64,000 nt of DNA from Acidovorax sp. A79 (GTDB taxonomy: Bacteria; Pseudomonadota; Gammaproteobacteria; Burkholderiales; Burkholderiaceae_C): NCBI RefSeq assembly GCF_041154505.1, contig NZ_AP028673.1:102055-166054 (forward strand), written 5' to 3'. A model generated the notes under the pieces. That model worked only from the letters and a program-made list of their open reading frames with translations. It was not told the DNA's origin and did not search any database. The stretch's first letter is position 1, and each line of letters opens with the position of its first letter. Position numbers and translations under genes: made by a program. This document shows positions 8,752 to 18,195 of this stretch, one piece after another.

Positions 8752-9224
8752 GCGCGAGCGGGGAAATCCCAAACGGACAGGAAGGCGCCTTGCGCCTGCG
8801 CATTCCGCACGATTTCGCCATGCTGGGCGGCGCCAGCGAAGCTTTCGTGGACGGATTCGTGCGGCTGGCCGAGGACGACAAGGGGGTGCTGGTGAGGCTG
8901 CTGCGTGACGACGCGCGCAATGCGCAGGCCACGGCGGGCAGCGTGCTCTACGCCGCCCGTCGCGGCGGCGGCCTGCTGCTGGCGATCCGCCCAGCCAGCG
9001 AAACGGATCGGATGCGCAGGTTCCGGCGCCCGGAGCATCTCGACCACATCGCGGTGGATTGCTGCGGCCAGCCGTGCCGTTACGTGTCGATCTACGACCA
9101 TGGCACCGGCCGATTCTTCGATCTCGACGTACCCCCCGTTGCTGCGCAGACTTTTGCGCAGGAAGAGCTGGCTCACGTCTTTGTGTGCGGGCGTTGTGGC
9201 CGGCAATACCCGCTGCCCCTATGA
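8748..9224 (+). CDS. Hypothetical protein with C-terminal CxxC
   Basis: A 158-aa soluble protein starting at the ATG that overlaps the previous stop. It contains an AVDCCGQPCRYVSIYDHGTG segment and ends with VCGRCGRQY, a CxxC that could bind zinc. No signal peptide is present. The family is not recognised. Coupling to the exported protein upstream suggests they act together or were acquired together. Confidence 0.45.
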   Translation: MSASGEIPNGQEGALRLRIPHDFAMLGGASEAFVDGFVRLAEDDKGVLVRLLRDDARNAQATAGSVLYAARRGGGLLLAIRPASETDRMRRFRRPEHLDHIAVDCCGQPCRYVSIYDHGTGRFFDLDVPPVAAQTFAQEELAHVFVCGRCGRQYPLPL

Positions 9225-9257
9225 CCTCTTGCATTCGATATGAACTCCACCTCCAGC

Positions 9258-9294
9258 TCGCACCCACCGGTCGCAAGCAGCTATCAAAAGTGAA
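9258..9294. repeat. Interspersed intergenic repeat copy 3
   Basis: It contains GCACCCACCGGTCGCAAGC followed by AGCTATCAAAA, matching the other copies in its core. Confidence 0.55.
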
Positions 9295-9302
9295 GTGAAA
9301 CC

Positions 9303-9902
9303 ATGCCAACATCCCTCACCATCACCCCTGACGGCGCCCACCCCCTGGCGCCCCGCCTGGGTGGCGGCGCACTGATCGGCGGTGTGGCCGACTGGCCGCA
9401 AGGGCCTTTCGGCCATCCGCTGGTGCTCGCCGCCTCGCTGCCCGCGGCCTTCCTGGCCGTGCATGCGGGCATCGACATCGGCGCGGGCCGCGTGGCATCG
9501 GTGTTCACCACCTACTTGCCGGGCGAATACTTCCTCGACCACATCACCTACCACGGCGATGCGGCTGACCTGGCGCTGCTACGCCGGGGCACCACGCAGG
9601 TGCTGGTGCATACGGCTGGCGCCTTGGTACAGGGTGCACTGGAGCTGCCCGCGCATGCCATCCGCGCGCAGGCCGGCGGCGGCGATGCGCTGTCCTTCAT
9701 CGGCGGCGAGCCGCAATGGCTGCAAAACGAAGATTTGGAACTCGGCGGCTTGGCCTTTGCGTGGCAGATCGACGGCGGCGACCTACCCGCAACGCTGCGC
9801 AACTTGTTCTACCTGGCTGATGGCGTGGGCTACCTGTACCTGCCCCAGCAGCCCACTGGGCGCGTGGACTGCAGCGGCCTGTTCTTCGTGCAGGTGACGT
9901 GA
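9303..9902 (+). CDS. DUF1963-like (YwqG-type) protein
   Basis: A 199-aa soluble protein. It shows an early LGGGALIGGVADWPQGPFG motif (a W-P pair as in DUF1963), a central strand set, and FIGGEPQWLQN, which recalls the GG-x-P-x-WLQ motif of that family. DUF1963 proteins are frequent in polyimmunity loci and their biochemistry is unclear. No signal peptide is present. Confidence 0.6.
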   Translation: MPTSLTITPDGAHPLAPRLGGGALIGGVADWPQGPFGHPLVLAASLPAAFLAVHAGIDIGAGRVASVFTTYLPGEYFLDHITYHGDAADLALLRRGTTQVLVHTAGALVQGALELPAHAIRAQAGGGDALSFIGGEPQWLQNEDLELGGLAFAWQIDGGDLPATLRNLFYLADGVGYLYLPQQPTGRVDCSGLFFVQVT

Positions 9903-9987
9903 GATGCAACTGCACTCCCACGGCAGGCCATGGGCGAAGAACGTGTCTACGATCTCAGACACAGCCCCGCCGCGCATTCACGGGCAT

Positions 9988-10470
9988 TCAGGCGCACGCC
10001 GCGTAGCGCACCCACCCGCCGCCCAACCCGGTGCGCGGCTCGTAGCCCACCCAGACCTCGCCCCAGCCATAACGGCCCGCAGCCCAGCCGCGCGCGGCCA
10101 GCCAGTCGCTCAGGGCCTGGGCGCGCCGCCGCTCCTTGCGCTCCGACCATTCGTTCCAGTCACGGCCATAACGACTATCGTCGTCGTGGAACAGAAGGCA
10201 TTCGGACAACGCGCCCCGGAAGAACGCCAGCTCGATGCCCACCATGAAGCCGCCATCGCTCCAAGGCACGAGCCGGTGCCAGGTCCAGTCAGACTCCTGC
10301 ACCACCGCCCTGGACGCACGCGGCACCACGACCAGCGCCGCGTGGCGGTCCAGCAAGACAGTTTCCTCCAGACCGCATGCAATGCGCAGCCCATCCGGGT
10401 GGTGCAGTTCAAAGGCAGGAGTCAGCGATCGAGCGGAGGAGTCTTCTGGAGAACGGGGTGTTGTATTCAT
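9988..10470 (-). CDS. Hypothetical protein, immunity-locus type
   Basis: A 160-aa soluble protein on the minus strand. It contains a tryptophan-rich stretch (SDWTWHRLVPWSDGGFMVG) and a C-terminal GWGEVWVGYEPRTG strand pair. No named domain is recognised. It faces the previous gene and is flanked by a gene fragment, so the area has been rearranged. Its immunity role is inferred from context only. Confidence 0.45.
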   Translation of the reverse strand: MNTTPRSPEDSSARSLTPAFELHHPDGLRIACGLEETVLLDRHAALVVVPRASRAVVQESDWTWHRLVPWSDGGFMVGIELAFFRGALSECLLFHDDDSRYGRDWNEWSERKERRRAQALSDWLAARGWAAGRYGWGEVWVGYEPRTGLGGGWVRYAACA

Positions 10471-10538
10471 GGGGTCGGCTCCATCCCGGATTCTTAGATC
10501 GTTTCCTGCATGTTGAATGGCGAGAACGCTGAACTTTG

Positions 10539-10600
10539 CAACCGCTCACGCCTGGAATCTGGGCGAAGACCAGCCGGGTGAAGCCCGGCACCTATCCGCC
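10539..10600 (+). pseudogene. Duplicated fragment of the gene at 8278-8751
   Basis: A plus-strand frame here reads AHAWNLGEDQPGEA, nearly the same as the end of the exported protein at 8278-8751. The DNA also matches (CCTGGAATCTGGGCGA in both). No start or full domain remains, so this is a leftover of a duplicated gene. Confidence 0.55.
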
Positions 10601-10627
10601 CGGCGAATTCACTGCGCACGCAGCGCT

Positions 10628-11050
10628 TCAGCGCACCCGCTGCACGGTGACGCCATCCTGCCCCGCGCGCGCCATGGCCTCCAGTTGGGCCAGGGCAGCG
10701 GGCAGCAACTCAGGGTGCAAGCCAAAGCGAAACCGCGTGCGCTGCGCCAGTTGCAGCAGTCGCGCCCCCTCGGCGGTCAGCACCAGCTCGATGTGGTCGC
10801 CATGCCCCACCAGGGCCACAACCTCGCGGCCATCGCAGGCCAGGCTTTGGTCGGTGCGCTCGACATAGAGCAAGTCCTCCACCGGCGGCGGCCGCTGCTC
10901 GCTGTGCTGGCGGCCGCAGGCGAAATGCAGCACGTCCAGCGGATCGTGCACTGACGCGAAACCGAGCGAGAGCACGAGCAGATCGCCCTGCTCCTTGAAC
11001 ACCTCCTCGACCTCGAAATCATCCGCTTGCACGGTTGATGCTTTTATCAT
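10628..11050 (-). CDS. Imm10-like immunity protein
   Basis: A 140-aa soluble protein. Its pattern fits Imm10 as I recall it: an N-terminal strand, LVLSLGFASVHDPLDVLHFA, a central YVERTDQSLACDG block, then an EGARLL helix and a final strand. Imm10 proteins are immunity partners of polymorphic toxins. No partner toxin is visible in this window. Confidence 0.5.
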   Translation of the reverse strand: MIKASTVQADDFEVEEVFKEQGDLLVLSLGFASVHDPLDVLHFACGRQHSEQRPPPVEDLLYVERTDQSLACDGREVVALVGHGDHIELVLTAEGARLLQLAQRTRFRFGLHPELLPAALAQLEAMARAGQDGVTVQRVR

Positions 11051-11080
11051 GACCGCACCCTTCCATCGTCAAAATCTTCC

Positions 11081-12325
11081 ATGGCTCACACCAACCACCT
11101 CCCCTCCATCGACTGGCTCGCACTGCTGCGGCGGGCTCCGTATTTCAGCGCGACCATCGTGGATTCCCTGTGCGACGCGGACCCGTCAGCGTTCGCGCCC
11201 CACCTGCGCGCCGTCTATTGCTTCGACCTGTTCGACGCGCAGGTCTCCAATGGCGGCGTGGATCAGTACTTCGACAACGTGGCCGCGCACCTGGACGATG
11301 CAAACGCGGTGCCGGGCCTCATCGCCGCCAACCCCGTCTATGCGCCCGCGCTGCCGCTGATCGAGGAAGCGCATGCGATCTGGAATGCCGTGGCAGATGC
11401 CTATCCAGAGGACGAAGACGAAGATGAGGAAGACGAAGACGCCTGGGATGCTTACCAGGATCGTCTCGCCCCGCACGAAGACCGCCTGCAGGCCATCGCC
11501 ACCGAATTCTTCGCCCTGCACCACGCCATCCGCCAGCGGCTGGAGCAGGACATCGTGCGCGACCCGCACCGCTACTTCGCCATCGCGCCCGTGCCCGGCC
11601 TGCGCGGCAGCGGCGTGGAGCACATCGCGCTCGCGGGCGGCGCGCACCGCCTGCGTTTCGAGGATGGCTTTCCTATCGGCCCCAATACCTTCGAAAACGA
11701 GGGCGGGGGCTGTGACGTGGTCTGGTTCTCGCGCGACCGCACGCTGCTGCACTGCGAAACAGCGGGCTGGGCACAGCAGCGCAACCGCCACTGGATTCAC
11801 TACCCCAGCCAATCCAGCGGCAGTTGGACTTCTGGTTCTGGCGAAGACGCGACAGTGCGCCACGACCGCCTGGCGCTGGGCCTGGGCCACCATGGCCTGC
11901 ACGAGACCTTCGGCCCCAACGGCCAGCGCGAAAGCGCCGCGCTGCACTGGCACGGCAAGGAGCTGTGCAGCGAGCACTTTCACCCCGACGGCTCGCCGCT
12001 GCTGCGCATCGAGCCGCACGGCAGCGGCCAGCGCTGGCTGCGCTACTGGCCCGGCGGCGCGCTCAACACCGAAAGCCTGCAGGAGCGCGACGGCCGCGAC
12101 CGTTATCTGCGCTGCCTTGATGAAAATGGCACCGACCTGGCGCCGGGCGGCACCGGCCGCCTGCGCGAAGTGCTTGGGCAACTCGGCGAGATCGTGCAGT
12201 GGCGCGAAGGCGAACTCGTGAACGGCTTCCTGCACGGCCCCGTGCGGCGCATGGCCTGCCGGCCCGATGGCAGCGGGGAGCGCGAGACTGAGCGCACCTT
12301 CTACAAGAGCGGCAAAGCGCAGTAA
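11081..12325 (+). CDS. DUF4375 (DMP19) domain protein with MORN-like tail
   Basis: A 414-aa protein. Residues ~40-165 fit DMP19/DUF4375: YCFDLFDAQVSNGGVDQYFD is the hallmark, followed by a helix and an acidic linker (EDEDEDEEDED). Residues ~250-410 form short repeats like those of toxin-locus MORN or YwqK proteins (for example HGLHETFGPNGQRE and LVNGFLHGPV). Both parts are common in polyimmunity loci. No signal peptide is present. It closes the immunity-type cluster. Confidence 0.65.
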   Translation: MAHTNHLPSIDWLALLRRAPYFSATIVDSLCDADPSAFAPHLRAVYCFDLFDAQVSNGGVDQYFDNVAAHLDDANAVPGLIAANPVYAPALPLIEEAHAIWNAVADAYPEDEDEDEEDEDAWDAYQDRLAPHEDRLQAIATEFFALHHAIRQRLEQDIVRDPHRYFAIAPVPGLRGSGVEHIALAGGAHRLRFEDGFPIGPNTFENEGGGCDVVWFSRDRTLLHCETAGWAQQRNRHWIHYPSQSSGSWTSGSGEDATVRHDRLALGLGHHGLHETFGPNGQRESAALHWHGKELCSEHFHPDGSPLLRIEPHGSGQRWLRYWPGGALNTESLQERDGRDRYLRCLDENGTDLAPGGTGRLREVLGQLGEIVQWREGELVNGFLHGPVRRMACRPDGSGERETERTFYKSGKAQ

Positions 12326-12329
12326 CGCG

Positions 12330-12385
12330 CCAGCACGGGCAGGCGCTATTTTTTTATAGCTATCAGCGCGTTCTATAAAAGCGCT
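12330..12385. repeat. Interspersed intergenic repeat copy 4, at convergent gene ends
   Basis: It contains GGGCAGGCGCTATTTTTTTA, then TAGCTATCAGCGCG and a second AGCGCTGG. The copy lies between two convergent genes and includes a T-tract, so it may also act as a terminator. Confidence 0.5.
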
Positions 12386-12408
12386 GGAGGTTAATTTTTC
12401 TTGAAACC

Positions 12409-15400
12409 CTAAAAGCAGGCGGCTGCGCCCGTGGTGAAGCTGGTTGGCGTCGTCGCGGACGTCAGGGCGTTGGTGTTGGCCCCATTCAGATAATTGACGA
12501 CATCGACGGGAGTTGTCCCTGCCAGGAAACGCACGCGGAATTGATCTCCCGCGCCGCCCGGCGGAAACATGCGCAGCCGGATGCTTCCGGAAGTGATGTC
12601 GTCCCACCACTGGCTGCTGATGTTGTTGCCGGTGATCTCTGCACACAAGGTACTGGCGAAGGCATTCGTGGCCGACTGCATGAAGATTGCATGGCCAACG
12701 CGGGTTCCCAAGCCTCCGCCATCAGGCGTGCCAAAAGTATTGTTCGTGGCCACCACCCCCACCTGGTCGCTTCGCTGCACCAACACCTCCATGCCGCGTT
12801 GGACGATGTTCTGGAACATGTTGTTTGTCACGGTCATCTGCATGCCGCCGCTGGTGCCATCGTTGGTGATGGACAGGCCATTGGTACCAGCCGCATTCGT
12901 ACCCGATCCGACCGTTCCATTGCCGACGGTGTTGTTGCTGTACACCCCCTTGTACAGGCCCGTGGCGTTCGCGCCCTTGCGGAAGGTGGTGGGCGTGAAG
13001 CCGCTCGTGACCGTGCCGTTCACCGTGATGGTGTTGTTGACGACGCTGGCGTCCATGGTGGCCGCGTTGTCGGTCAGCATCTGCACGGCCCCGGAGTTGT
13101 TGGTGAAGGTGTTGCCATTGCCCGCACCCAAAGCACCCAGGTCAATGGCCACCTGGGCGTTGCCGATGCCCTGGCCGGTGAAGGCCGTCGCGAAATTGTT
13201 GCGGAACAGCGAGCCGGTGAAGCTGCCGTTCACGACCGCCGTGCCCTGGCCCACGAACAGGACGCCCTGTGCGGAAGTCGATACCTGGGGACCCAGGCCC
13301 TCAAAGGTATTGCCGTTCGCGGTCAGGTTCAGCGTGCCCGCGCTGTTCTGCACCTCGAACTGGCGGTGGTAGCTGTTCTTGAACGTGGAGTTGGTGATGG
13401 TCACCGTGCCCGTCAGGTTGACGAATTGCACGCCGTCCTCCAGGTTCTCGTTGCCCACGCTGTCCACCGTCACGCCGGTCATGGCCAGCCCGTTCACGTT
13501 GTTGCCGTTGATACCGATCTGCTGGCCACCCGTGACGGTGGTGCCGATGAGCGACACGTTGGTCACGCCCTCCAGGTGAATGCCCGCGCCGCAGTTGGTG
13601 TTGGTGCCGTTGAGTGCATCGCCGCAGATGGCGGCCGTTTCCTGGTTGGTACCATTGTTGTTGAACGCCATGTAGTTCAGCGTCAGGTCGCGGGTGTTCT
13701 GAAACCAGCCGCCGCGCTGGGTCTTGTTGGCAATGGTGCCGCCGCTGCCCGCCACGGTGCCGACGCCGGTCACGCGCAGGCCGTTGAAATTGCCGGTATC
13801 CCTCAGCGTAATGCCGCCAAGCGTGCCGCCCGTGCTGTTCAGGGACTCGAAGGTAAGCCCTGCCGGGCCGATGGTGGTGGCGTTGACGTAGAGCACAGGC
13901 CCCGTCCCGGTGGAGATAGTATTGCCGGGGCCCTGCACCGTGACCGTGCCGCCGCTGTTGGCCGAGAAGCCCGCGCCGCTGGTAGTGGTGATAGCCATGC
14001 CGCCGCCCACGAAGTCGGCGCTGACGTTGGTGAACACGACGGCATGGTTGCCGCCGGTGTTGAAGTTGACCCCGCTCACCGTGATTCCCGCGGCGCCGGG
14101 CACGCCCGACAAGGTGCCCGCCAGCATGGGCCGGCTGCCCGCCGGGATGGACAGGCCGCCCACCGCCAGCGCGGCCCCCGCGCCCACCAGTTTCTGATTG
14201 GCCTGAAGGTTGAACGCCCCAGTCGTCGTGCCTGCGCCGCTGTGCACATAGACGGTGTGGCCCGGCTGGCCCAGGCTGCTGGGCAGGCTGTTGAGCGGCG
14301 CGTGGGAACGGCCATTGCCGCCGCCCGGCGCCGCGCTGTTGACGTACCACACCATGTTGCCCACGTTGAAGGTGATGGTGGCCGTGCGCGACACGCCGCC
14401 GGACGCGCCGGTGTAGGTGAACGCATCCGCGCCGGTGAAGCCCACGGGCGGCGTGTAGGTGAATCGGCCCGCCGCATCGATGGTGACCGATCCACCTTGG
14501 GTCGTGGCCCCGCTGCCAGCAGCCACGGTGATCGCCACATTCGACGCATCATTGCTCAGCACACCCGCCGCTGCCGAGGTGTAGGGCGTGCCCGGCGCGG
14601 AATGCGCCTCCGCCACCAGTTGCGTATTGCCCACCACGGCGTAGCTGTCGTTCACCAGGTTGGGGCCGACCGCAAAGCTCTGCTGCACCTGGGGCGCGGG
14701 CAACCAGCCGCCGCCTCCAGGCTGGTTGGCGTTGATGGTGCACGTGCCCGTGCCGCCGAAACTGACTGTGTTGCCCGCAATGGAACACACCGAGGCGCTG
14801 GCGGCATCGACGGTGAGTGCCACCGCCATGCCCGACGTGGCCGTGGCCGCCACGTTGTACGTGCCGCCGTAGACCGCCTCCGTGGGCGCGCTGGACGTGA
14901 AGGTGATGGCCTGCGGCGCGAACACGGTGAACGCCTGCTGCACCTGCGGGGCGGCGTTGTAGTTGGCGTTGCCCGCCTGGTTGGCGCTGACGGTGCAGGT
15001 GCCCGCCGTGTTGAACGTCACCGTGCCCGTTCCGCTGCAGGCGCCCGATCCGGTGATCGTCACCGCCAGGCCCGACGTGGCCGTGGCGGTGGCGACATAG
15101 TTGCCGCCCACGGTGCCGCTAGGAGGGGCGGTGGACGTGAAGCTGATCGTCTGGTCACTCTTGGTCACGCTGAACGACTGCTGCACCTGGGGGGCGGCGG
15201 CGTAGTCCGCATTGCCCCCCTGATCGGCCCGCACGGTGCAGGTGCCCGCCCCGACAAAGCTCACCACGTTGGTCGCCACGGTACATACCGCCGAGGAGCC
15301 GCTGCTGAAAGTGACGGGCGCGAGGCCCGAGGATGCGGTGGCGGCCACGGTATAGGTGGCGCCGCCCACCTTGGCATCCGCCGGGGCGGTGCTGGTGAAA

Positions 15401-17403
15401 GCCACGGTCTGGCTGGCTGGGTTCACGGTCAGCGTGAAGTTCTGCGTGGGGGACGAGCCCGCCAGGTTGGTGGCGGTGAATGTCAACGCATGCGTCCCCG
15501 CCGCGCCGCTGCCCAGCGGGGGCGTGCCGCTAAGCGTGCCGGTACCGTTGCTGTTGTCCACGAAAGACATGCCGCCTGGCAGCGCAACGCCGCCGCGGGC
15601 GATGACCGGGTGCGGGTAGCCGCTGGTGGCCACGGTGAACGAGCAGGCAGCGCCCAGGGTGCAGGCCATGGCGTTGGCGCTGGTGACGGCGGGTGCCTCA
15701 TTCACGGTGAGGGTGAAGTTCTGCACCGTATTGGGAGTGATGCCGTTGGCCGCCGTGAGGGTGAGCGGGTACGCCCCACCCGTGCCCGGCACTGGCGTCC
15801 CCGCTAGCGTGGCAGTGAGTGGCGTGCCGGGGCCGTTGTAGACAAAGCTAACGCCCGTGGGCAGCGTGCCCGTCTGGGCGATACCCGTCGTGGCCGGCGT
15901 CGCCGTGGTCTGTACGGTGAAACTGCCCGGGGTACCCGCGGCGAATGCGGTGGTGTTGGCGCTGGTGAACACCGGCGACCCGCCCAGGGTCAGCGTGAAG
16001 CTCTGCGTGGTGTCGCCCGCGCTGTTGCTGGCGCGCAGCGGACACACGTAGCTGCCGCTGTCCCCCCCCGCCGGAGTGCCGCTGAAGGTGGCGGTGTTGC
16101 TGCCGCTGGTGCCAGCGAAGCTAATACTGGCGGGCAATGCGGGCACACAGGCGCCGCCGTCGATGGTGATGGTGGCGCCGGGCGCGGCCGTGGCTGTTAC
16201 GGTGAAGGTGCCGGCCTGGCCGGTGAGGAACGTCGTGGCATTGGCGCTGGTGATGGCGGGTGCGAGCTGCACCGTGAGCGACACGGTAGCGGGGGCCGAA
16301 TCCAGCGTGCCGTCGTTGGCCTTGAACGTGAAGCTGTCTGCGCCACCGTAGCCGGCGTTGGCCGTGTAGGTGACGTTGGGCGGCGAGCCGGAGAGCACCC
16401 CATGGGCCGGAGGCGTGATCACAGCGTAGGTGAGTGTGGCGTTTTCATAGTCGCTGCCGCTGAGCGAGAGCACCTTGCCCACACCCGCCACGGCGGTGGC
16501 GGACTGCGCTTGGGCGACGGGCGGTGCGTTCAGGGCCACGTCCACACGCAGGAACAGCAAGCCGGGCTCGGAAGTCGCGTAGAGCGCTCTGATGTCAGTA
16601 CCAGTCCCTCCCACCACGTCACCGGCCGCATCACTGGCGAGTGCAGGCACGCCCGTCCAGTCGGCTACCAGCCCGTCTCGCACGATGGCGGCCAGCAGTT
16701 GGCCTGAAATCGCCACCGCCAGCAACGCGACTCCCAGGCGGTGCAGCCCCGCCCAGCCCTGGCGCCGCGCCAGCCACAGCGCGGCTGCCAGCAGCAGGGC
16801 CGTAGCCAGCAACGCGGGCATGCTCATTGTGGGAATGCTCGTAGCTCCGGGTGGTGGGGGAGCAAGCAAGATGGGTCCCAGCAAGGCGTCTTCACCCGTG
16901 ATGCCGCCCGAGCCCGCCGCAAACAGGCCCACCCGCATCTGCGGCCCGACGCCCGGGGGCAGTTGCTCGGACCGGATGTACGTCTCCACCGCCGCCGTGC
17001 CTGCCGCCCCCATGCCAGGCGCGATCGGCGTGGGCGTGTTATCCACCACCTGAGCGGGTCCCAGGCTACCGCCTGCGCATGCCTGCACACTGATGGACTG
17101 CGTGTGGTATCCCGTATCGTCCGCTTCCACGACGGTGATCAACACACGTTCGGCCCCGACGAAGCTACCTGCGGTCCTGGTCACAGTGCAGCCGGTCCCT
17201 GGATTGTTGTCGGTGTCAAGAAGAAGAGTCAGCGTGGTCGTAGCCGCCATCGTTGGCATAGCCCAGGAGAGGAGCAGGCAGGCCAATGCGGCAATCATCT
17301 GCCTGCTCCAGCGAGAGCTAGTGCTTTCCTCATCCCGGCACGCGTGGCTGCGGCTGGTCAACTTCATGAACCGAAGTGAGTTCCACTGTTTAGCCATGAG
17401 CAT
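12409..17403 (-). CDS. Giant IPTL-CTERM-related surface protein (beta-helix, Ig-like repeats)
   Basis: A 1664-aa exported protein. A long signal region ends in ALACLLLSWAMPTMAA. A domain of ~140 residues follows, then an IPTL-type motif (IPTMSMPALLATALLLAAAL plus basic residues, about residues 190-220) that is normally at the C-terminus but here is internal, and a second hydrophobic segment. Next come a cadherin/Big-like domain, several putative-Ig repeats, three near-identical ~85-residue repeats (with FTSTAP and CTV), another cadherin-like block, and a right-handed beta-helix to the end. It is likely cell-surface or secreted. Low-complexity composition leaves long open frames on the other strand, which are shadows. 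Confidence 0.75.
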   Translation of the reverse strand: MLMAKQWNSLRFMKLTSRSHACRDEESTSSRWSRQMIAALACLLLSWAMPTMAATTTLTLLLDTDNNPGTGCTVTRTAGSFVGAERVLITVVEADDTGYHTQSISVQACAGGSLGPAQVVDNTPTPIAPGMGAAGTAAVETYIRSEQLPPGVGPQMRVGLFAAGSGGITGEDALLGPILLAPPPPGATSIPTMSMPALLATALLLAAALWLARRQGWAGLHRLGVALLAVAISGQLLAAIVRDGLVADWTGVPALASDAAGDVVGGTGTDIRALYATSEPGLLFLRVDVALNAPPVAQAQSATAVAGVGKVLSLSGSDYENATLTYAVITPPAHGVLSGSPPNVTYTANAGYGGADSFTFKANDGTLDSAPATVSLTVQLAPAITSANATTFLTGQAGTFTVTATAAPGATITIDGGACVPALPASISFAGTSGSNTATFSGTPAGGDSGSYVCPLRASNSAGDTTQSFTLTLGGSPVFTSANTTAFAAGTPGSFTVQTTATPATTGIAQTGTLPTGVSFVYNGPGTPLTATLAGTPVPGTGGAYPLTLTAANGITPNTVQNFTLTVNEAPAVTSANAMACTLGAACSFTVATSGYPHPVIARGGVALPGGMSFVDNSNGTGTLSGTPPLGSGAAGTHALTFTATNLAGSSPTQNFTLTVNPASQTVAFTSTAPADAKVGGATYTVAATASSGLAPVTFSSGSSAVCTVATNVVSFVGAGTCTVRADQGGNADYAAAPQVQQSFSVTKSDQTISFTSTAPPSGTVGGNYVATATATSGLAVTITGSGACSGTGTVTFNTAGTCTVSANQAGNANYNAAPQVQQAFTVFAPQAITFTSSAPTEAVYGGTYNVAATATSGMAVALTVDAASASVCSIAGNTVSFGGTGTCTINANQPGGGGWLPAPQVQQSFAVGPNLVNDSYAVVGNTQLVAEAHSAPGTPYTSAAAGVLSNDASNVAITVAAGSGATTQGGSVTIDAAGRFTYTPPVGFTGADAFTYTGASGGVSRTATITFNVGNMVWYVNSAAPGGGNGRSHAPLNSLPSSLGQPGHTVYVHSGAGTTTGAFNLQANQKLVGAGAALAVGGLSIPAGSRPMLAGTLSGVPGAAGITVSGVNFNTGGNHAVVFTNVSADFVGGGMAITTTSGAGFSANSGGTVTVQGPGNTISTGTGPVLYVNATTIGPAGLTFESLNSTGGTLGGITLRDTGNFNGLRVTGVGTVAGSGGTIANKTQRGGWFQNTRDLTLNYMAFNNNGTNQETAAICGDALNGTNTNCGAGIHLEGVTNVSLIGTTVTGGQQIGINGNNVNGLAMTGVTVDSVGNENLEDGVQFVNLTGTVTITNSTFKNSYHRQFEVQNSAGTLNLTANGNTFEGLGPQVSTSAQGVLFVGQGTAVVNGSFTGSLFRNNFATAFTGQGIGNAQVAIDLGALGAGNGNTFTNNSGAVQMLTDNAATMDASVVNNTITVNGTVTSGFTPTTFRKGANATGLYKGVYSNNTVGNGTVGSGTNAAGTNGLSITNDGTSGGMQMTVTNNMFQNIVQRGMEVLVQRSDQVGVVATNNTFGTPDGGGLGTRVGHAIFMQSATNAFASTLCAEITGNNISSQWWDDITSGSIRLRMFPPGGAGDQFRVRFLAGTTPVDVVNYLNGANTNALTSATTPTSFTTGAAACF

Positions 17404-18150
17404 TGCCCCTCCGATAATCGTGTAGTAATTTTTTGGCTCACATGCCGCGACATGAGCAGCATGTGCGAGCCGGCCGATCCCGCGCTGAAGCCGACTGAAG
17501 CTCCAGCAGCGCTATTTGCACTAGGCGCCGCAATTTGCACGTCATAGCATTTGAATATTCGGTTCCAAATGCTCAACACCTCGCAGCAGGCCCCTAGGAA
17601 AAACCCAATCGTAACCACCTGTTTTAGACGTTGTCAAAAAAAATGCAATGACAAAATAGCCGTAAATTCGGCCTCATTTGGAATGCAAGGCTGATTGAAA
17701 TCTCACAAAGGGCGTCGAGCACAGTGATGCATGGAAAGGTCGTACGCACCACCACTGGCGATACCAAGGCCCATGCCCTCTAGACCGGGTCAACCGGCAG
17801 TTCCGGGTCGAGCGGCCGACCATTGGTGAGTCAGCGACTTCATGTACGTCTCGACTTGGCAAGGCTGGCTGTACGCAGCCTTCGTCATCGGCGTATTTGC
17901 CAAGCGCACCGTGAGCTGGCGGGTAAGCATGTCCAATGCACACACACTTCGTTCTTGATGCGCGCGAGTAGGCCCTGTCTGCCAGCCAGCTTGGCCAAGG
18001 ACAGCACCGTGGCCCATGCGCGGCTCAACGCGTGGGCGGCCGGCAAGAAGCGAGCCGAGGGCAAGGTGACCGCTCCACTCAGCCTCATAAACAATGACCG
18101 GCCGGAGTTCGTGCCGGCCTGAGGTCAAGTCCTCAATAAAAATCAGGATC

Positions 18151-18195
18151 TAACGCCAGTCCATCAATCGCTGGCAGCCATCAAAACAATAGTTA
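18151..18195. repeat. Interspersed intergenic repeat copy 5, degraded
   Basis: It contains AACGCCAGTCCATCAATCG followed by CTGGCAGCCATCAAAACAAT, a weaker match to the repeat family. It lies just past the end of the decayed IPTL-CTERM fragment. Confidence 0.4.

Noticed and set aside
12541..15807. A 1088-codon open frame opposite the giant surface protein
   Set aside because: It has Arg/His/Gly-rich low-complexity composition, no domain and no ribosome site; high GC and repeated codons on the other strand explain the lack of stops.
17674..18128. Possible transposase remnant
   Set aside because: I could not match any transposase motif on either strand, so I left it as unidentified decayed DNA.
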